This document shows, piece after piece, positions 59,962 to 64,000 of a stretch of 64,000 nucleotides of DNA; position 1 is the first letter of the stretch, and every line of letters starts with the position of its first letter. Source of the DNA: Butyrivibrio sp. YAB3001 (lineage in GTDB: Bacteria; Bacillota; Clostridia; Lachnospirales; Lachnospiraceae); assembly GCF_900112195.1 (NCBI RefSeq), contig NZ_FOKR01000006.1:124001-188000 (forward strand), in the 5' to 3' direction. Under the pieces are notes generated by a model, which saw nothing but the letters and a program-made list of their open reading frames with translations, was not told the origin of the DNA and did no database searches. Both the position numbers and the translations under genes were made by a program.

Positions 59962-59996
59962 ATGTTAAATCTATTTACCTATTATGTCAATAGGTA
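59962..59996 (-). promoter_or_regulatory. Promoter and operator of the dual amino acid import operon
   Basis: On the minus strand TTGACA (59990-59985), 17 bases, TAACAT (59967-59962). An 8-bp inverted repeat, TACCTATT (59976-59983) and AATAGGTA (59989-59996) spaced by 5, overlaps the -35 box. This is the right size for an Rrf2-type operator; the rrf2 gene lies at the other end of the cluster. Confidence 0.7.
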
Positions 59997-60020
59997 TATA
60001 GAAAAATATTTTTTATATGC

Positions 60021-60043
60021 AAAAAGGAGCCTTTCGGCTCCTC
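60021..60043 (-). terminator. Terminator of the large GH2 gene
   Basis: AGGAGCC (60025-60031) pairs with GGCTCCT (60036-60042), followed by TTTTT on the minus strand, 18 bases past the stop. Confidence 0.85.
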
Positions 60044-60060
60044 TGTGCAACATCTATATC

Positions 60061-63000
60061 TTATTTCTCAAATCTGAAACTCTTGAAATCGAAATTACTT
60101 CCGGGAAGAAATACAAATGAAATATCCCAATTTCCTTTCTTCTCACCAATTTCAAATGTAACTTCACTGTATTCATCAGTCTGTGGAAACTCTAAAATTT
60201 CCTTCACTTCATCGAGTGTTTCAATCGAATCCACAGCTTCTGCATTTATTCCCTCTAAACTCTTTTTCTTCATCCTAAGATGAATTGTATTAGCTGCTGC
60301 CTTTGCTCTTCCGCAGATAGTAATCTGTTTTGTTCCGCTCTCGCCAAAGTTATAGTCGTCAAAAGCAATGGTTACATTATTTCCGATACCTTCCACAGCT
60401 CCATCCGTCTTGGTAAAAGTATCACCATAGATTGAATCCGCATCCAAAGCCCGTACATCCACAAATGCCCTGTTCTGTCTGGCAAAAGAGAATCCTTTGA
60501 TATGATACTTATTAAACAGCCTAAGGCTTATGGTCTGAAGTCCGGTTAAGCGCTCAGATAATTTCCAGGTATCTTCCTGATAAGTATTCCATATGGATTT
60601 TTTCTGGTAAAAAGCTTCTTTTAAAAGCTTAGAACCCTCTTCTCCCGGTATGCCTTTCCAGATTTCAAATCTGTATTCATCATCATTTAGGGTAAAAATA
60701 GGTATGGTTATTTCATCAGAACCATCTTTTCCAAAATCAATCCCGCTATAGCTTACAACAGTCTCGCCATCTTTTGCAGATGCCACGCCGTGTTCGTTGC
60801 CGTTACCTATTTTGCCGATAAAGGAAGTATACAAACTTCCCGGTATGAATCCGTACGGATCAAGGAATGCCGCTCCCATTCCGGAAACTTTGAATTCCAG
60901 ATTTGACATTACAGCCACAACTTCTCTGCCACTTTTAGCTTCACACCTTATAACAAAGTCTCCATCGCCCATAGCTTCAATCTCGCAAGTATTCCCTTCT
61001 GCATGGAACTTTGCGATATTTGTGTCTGTACCATTTCTGTTGAGTGCTCTAAATACCACTTCCTTATCTGTGGCATCTTCAGGATAAACCTTTGCAACCA
61101 CCTTAACTTTTGGATGTTCTGAAGTTAATATGTTAAGGTTTTCTGCTAAATCATCGCAAGGCTGTACCTCAAGTTTAATGCTTCTTACAGGAACCTTATC
61201 CGCTCTGGAAACTTCTACCTTTACACTGTCAGGATCACCAGTGCACTTCACTATCGCAAGAAGTTTACCGTTAAAGAGCTTTCGGCAGGAACTCTGATAA
61301 CTGTCATAATCTGTGCTATCTCCGTTATCAAGTCCTATAAGCTGCCCATCTCCGCTGACACTTACATTTACATAGTCAGAAGCATTCTCTACAGGATTGC
61401 CCTCTTTATCCAAAGCGCTTATTTCAGCAAAGATCAGATCCCTCTCACCATATTTATCAAGCTTGTGATCAATATCAACTACAAATCTGTCTGTATCACC
61501 AAAAGATTTATGTGAATCTTCCGCTATGACATTTCCTGCTGTATCATATGCAACAGCCTTGATCTCACCCGGCTCATAAATTACCGAGTAATCAGCAAAA
61601 ATCTTATCTCCACTATGCGGTGCATGAGTAAGCTGCTGCCTTCCCAGGCTCTTACCATTTAGGAACAGCTCAACCTCATCAGCATTACTGCAAACACGCA
61701 CATCTATCTGCTGCCCTTCATTGAAATCCCAATATGGGAAAACATGAACAAAAGGATCTTTTTCAGCACTCACCCAGGCTGACTTCCACGCATAAAAAGC
61801 GTCCTTATAAAAACCTGCTGTATCAATAAGACCAAAATAGGAATTCTTGGTCTGGTAAGGCGTCGGCTCACCGATATAGTCATAGCCCGTCCAAATGAAC
61901 TGTCCCATGGAAAATTCCATATCCCTGTCCTTACAGATACAAGCCTCTATGCTGTCTGCGCCCCAACTTGTAGTGCTGTTTCCAAGGGATGAGCACTGCT
62001 GATCTGATTCACATAGAGTCGGTACAGCCAGAGGAAAATGATAAACTCCCCTACTCTGCACAATAGAATAAGTCTCACTTCCATAAATGATCCAGTCAGG
62101 ATGTGCCTTATGATGCTCTTTATAATAATTTTCAGCGTAGTTATATCCTGCAACTTTCAGGATATCTGCGCATCTCTGAGCTCTTTCCCAAGGCATATAG
62201 TTGGATCCGATCGTAGCTCTGGCATTCTTTAAAGGATCAAAAGTCTCCACAAGATTCTTTAAATCTCTGGTGATATCTTCTCCCTTCTCATTTGAGTGAG
62301 TATCATAAATCTCGTTTCCTATGCTCCACATGATAACTGAAGGATGATTTCTGTCGCGTCTTACCCAGCTCTCAACATCTCTTGCATGCCACTTAGGGAA
62401 AAATCTTGCATAGTCAAACTCAGTCTTTGACCCAACCCACATATCAAAACTCTCAGAAATCAGCATAAATCCCATTTCATCTGCAAGTCTGATAACATCA
62501 GGGTCATACATATTGTGAGTAAGTCTTATGGCATTAACACCCATTTCTTTTAACTGAATAAGTCTTCTTCGCATGGCAGTATGGTTATATGCCGAGCCAA
62601 GTGCACCAAGATCATGGTGAATGCAAACTCCGTTGAGTTTTATATTTTTTCCATTAAGGAAAAAGCCATGTTCAGGATTAAACTCTGTAGTCCTGAAGCC
62701 AACTGTTGTTTTCTCTTCCTGTAGAATAACACCATTAGAAGTAGCGTCTTTCGCCGCATCTTTCTCTAATTCCTTGCTATTTCCAGCAGCCTTAACACCT
62801 TCGACATCAGACGACCCGTCATATAACTTAGTCAAAAGAGAATACAAAACAGGATTTTCCACATCCCATTCATTTACGTTTTCTACAAGATATGCTTTCT
62901 CAACATATCTTGCATCAGCCCTTGAAGGAAGACATGTTAATTTTCTCTCATCTGACGTAACATCTTCTGAAACATTATTGCTGTCAAAAGAATTAACGCC

Positions 63001-63642
63001 ATAAGTTACTTCTTTTACCTCTGACAAAGGCACACTGATAAGAGGGATTTTATTTCCCTCTGTATCAAACAGTTCATGAGTGACATTGCTATTTCCACTC
63101 ACATCACCACATATTTCAGTATTCACATAAAGGTAATAGTCATGACCACTACCATTTGAATTCTTTTTTACTGAATGAACATAAATCCCATTTTCCGGAA
63201 TGAATATATCATTATAATCGCAGATCCAGACATTTCTATAGATTCCTGCTCCGGAATACCACCTGGTATTAGGAAATTTGTTTCTCGCAGCCACCGCAAG
63301 ATGATTTTCACCCTCAGTCAAAAAAGCTGTTATATCCAGCACAAACTGAGAATAGCCATACTTCCACTCACCGGCAGCTTTGCCATTTACATAGACAATA
63401 CTGTCCATATAGATGCCATCAAATATCAGATATATCTTTTTCTTAATATCATCCGATGATAAAGAAAAATCCTTTACATACCAGCCTGTGCTGTCCTTAT
63501 AAAGATTTGCTGTATCATGGATGAGATAGTCATGAGGAATATCCACCTGTTTAAATTCAGGCAGATGTTCCATAGCTGTCTCATAGCTTGTTCCAAACTC
63601 CGCTTCCCAAAATTTCCATCCTTCAGTAAAAAGTTTTTTCAC
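60061..63642 (-). CDS. Large GH2 beta-galactosidase-type enzyme
   Basis: 1193 residues, no signal peptide. N-terminal jelly roll (about 1-145, TRWYSGAGIYRNVWI), an immunoglobulin-like domain with a Ser/Asp-rich insertion (about 210-310), TIM barrel with acid/base Glu444 (SIGNEIYD) and nucleophile Glu523 (YGSETYS), then accessory domains: DUF4982-like (about 620-700), Ig-like/Big-like segments (about 700-960) and a C-terminal beta domain with several KTDG..IGNN..AFDDYNFG features. This layout is common in gut GH2 enzymes. It starts with GTG at 63642, one base after the stop of the upstream gene, with AAAGGA: translationally coupled. Galactosidase versus other beta-glycosidase is not settled. 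Confidence 0.9.
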   Translation of the reverse strand: MKKLFTEGWKFWEAEFGTSYETAMEHLPEFKQVDIPHDYLIHDTANLYKDSTGWYVKDFSLSSDDIKKKIYLIFDGIYMDSIVYVNGKAAGEWKYGYSQFVLDITAFLTEGENHLAVAARNKFPNTRWYSGAGIYRNVWICDYNDIFIPENGIYVHSVKKNSNGSGHDYYLYVNTEICGDVSGNSNVTHELFDTEGNKIPLISVPLSEVKEVTYGVNSFDSNNVSEDVTSDERKLTCLPSRADARYVEKAYLVENVNEWDVENPVLYSLLTKLYDGSSDVEGVKAAGNSKELEKDAAKDATSNGVILQEEKTTVGFRTTEFNPEHGFFLNGKNIKLNGVCIHHDLGALGSAYNHTAMRRRLIQLKEMGVNAIRLTHNMYDPDVIRLADEMGFMLISESFDMWVGSKTEFDYARFFPKWHARDVESWVRRDRNHPSVIMWSIGNEIYDTHSNEKGEDITRDLKNLVETFDPLKNARATIGSNYMPWERAQRCADILKVAGYNYAENYYKEHHKAHPDWIIYGSETYSIVQSRGVYHFPLAVPTLCESDQQCSSLGNSTTSWGADSIEACICKDRDMEFSMGQFIWTGYDYIGEPTPYQTKNSYFGLIDTAGFYKDAFYAWKSAWVSAEKDPFVHVFPYWDFNEGQQIDVRVCSNADEVELFLNGKSLGRQQLTHAPHSGDKIFADYSVIYEPGEIKAVAYDTAGNVIAEDSHKSFGDTDRFVVDIDHKLDKYGERDLIFAEISALDKEGNPVENASDYVNVSVSGDGQLIGLDNGDSTDYDSYQSSCRKLFNGKLLAIVKCTGDPDSVKVEVSRADKVPVRSIKLEVQPCDDLAENLNILTSEHPKVKVVAKVYPEDATDKEVVFRALNRNGTDTNIAKFHAEGNTCEIEAMGDGDFVIRCEAKSGREVVAVMSNLEFKVSGMGAAFLDPYGFIPGSLYTSFIGKIGNGNEHGVASAKDGETVVSYSGIDFGKDGSDEITIPIFTLNDDEYRFEIWKGIPGEEGSKLLKEAFYQKKSIWNTYQEDTWKLSERLTGLQTISLRLFNKYHIKGFSFARQNRAFVDVRALDADSIYGDTFTKTDGAVEGIGNNVTIAFDDYNFGESGTKQITICGRAKAAANTIHLRMKKKSLEGINAEAVDSIETLDEVKEILEFPQTDEYSEVTFEIGEKKGNWDISFVFLPGSNFDFKSFRFEK

Positions 63643-63643
63643 T

Positions 63644-64000
63644 TTACATCCTTTCTGTTATCGGAAGTTCAAATGGTGACATCGGAATACCGGTCTCATT
63701 GGTAATAAGGCCGCCCTGATATGTGTTTCTGCAGCACCACTGCACCTTAGATGCACTTCCTGCACATTCATCACATTCAAGTTCAAGTGTATATTTCTTC
63801 CTGATCTTTGCATTACCAGCTATCTGCTCAGATTCCTTCTCTGACCCATCTTCAAATGATGCATGCCCGTCTTCTGTATTTTCGCAGATAGTCACCTTTG
63901 CCTGATGCTTAACACCATTATCATCCACAATATACATGTCCTTAATCTCAGTTCCCTTGCCGGCATTTAAAACACTTACTTCATCAGCATGGTCAAGAGT
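63644..64000 (-). CDS. C-terminal end of an unrecognised protein
   Basis: The frame is open from the right edge to the stop at 63644-63646, giving the last 118 residues (TLDHADEVSVLNAGKGTEIK... ending PFELPITERM). A polar, acidic segment contains cysteines in CDECAG and WCCRN. No domain recognised. It is coupled to the GH2 gene downstream, so a carbohydrate-related enzyme is likely, possibly another glycosidase whose C-terminal beta domain this is. Confidence 0.6.
   Translation of the reverse strand, partial: TLDHADEVSVLNAGKGTEIKDMYIVDDNGVKHQAKVTICENTEDGHASFEDGSEKESEQIAGNAKIRKKYTLELECDECAGSASKVQWCCRNTYQGGLITNETGIPMSPFELPITERM

Noticed and set aside
1-64000. tRNA or rRNA genes
   Set aside because: Scanning both strands by eye I found no stretch with the conserved T-arm and acceptor features; a covariance-model search would be decisive.

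Overview
The window looks like chromosome of a low-GC Gram-positive anaerobe, most likely a rumen or gut xylan degrader of the Lachnospiraceae (Butyrivibrio/Pseudobutyrivibrio type). The reasons are strong AGGAGG-type ribosome sites, sigma-A-like promoters with 17-base spacers, many cytoplasmic glycosidases, LplBC-type sugar ABC transporters, a CO-dehydrogenase-family gene and a choline-binding-repeat lysozyme. The genus is an inference. I recognise no tRNA, rRNA, CRISPR array or phage module.

Layout. 0-1 kb: 5' part of a GH27 alpha-galactosidase running off the left edge. 1.4-4.1 kb: Tex. 4.3-8.1 kb: a four-gene forward operon (membrane protein, HExxH protein, DUF975 protein, GH2). 8.3-25 kb: housekeeping and envelope genes (MATE pump, carbamate kinase-like protein, ClpX, HtrA, GalE, UDP-sugar pyrophosphorylase, GH25 lysozyme, TetR, TVP38/DedA-like protein, secreted protein, 2-hydroxyacid dehydrogenase, polytopic membrane protein) and an HTH-Uma2 protein. 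25.9-41.2 kb: a glucuronoxylan locus with sugar isomerase, GH3, an aldouronate-type ABC transporter (binding protein plus two permeases), GH115, GH67 and two AraC regulators. 41.4-48.5 kb: a lone exporter ATPase whose permease gene is cut short at a 65-bp palindrome, then an operon of flavodoxin-like protein, small ORF, ABC exporter and an AgrA/AgrC-like two-component system, then an alpha/beta hydrolase. 48.6-59.9 kb: a CooS homologue, an SsuABC/Nrt-type transporter, an Rrf2 regulator and an unusual sulfur-amino-acid import operon. 60-64 kb: a large GH2 and the 3' end of another gene.

How the parts work together. GH115 can take (methyl)glucuronic acid off xylan fragments, the ABC transporter would import aldouronic acids, GH67 would cleave their terminal glucuronosyl group and GH3 would release xylose. 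The AraC proteins are the obvious local regulators. In the 54-60 kb operon one lipoprotein carries both a polar-amino-acid-binding domain and a MetQ domain, and it is followed by MetN, MetI, two HisM-type permeases and a GlnQ-type ATPase. One protein may therefore feed two import channels.

Most notable points. (1) The CooS homologue has Asp413 where CO dehydrogenases have a cysteine ligand of the NiFe C-cluster, so it is probably not a CO dehydrogenase. It also has a His-rich N-terminus and sits beside an SsuABC-type importer and an Rrf2 regulator. (2) The double-headed binding protein. (3) A three-way-junction RNA candidate in front of metN. (4) A dispersed intergenic element made of consecutive hairpins, where one copy carries a 116-bp insert flanked by an 8-bp direct repeat. 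(5) A 202-bp nested inverted repeat after the xylan transporter. (6) A 16-bp stem that holds the GH115 start codon. (7) A palindromic, MITE-like element where an ABC permease gene is truncated.
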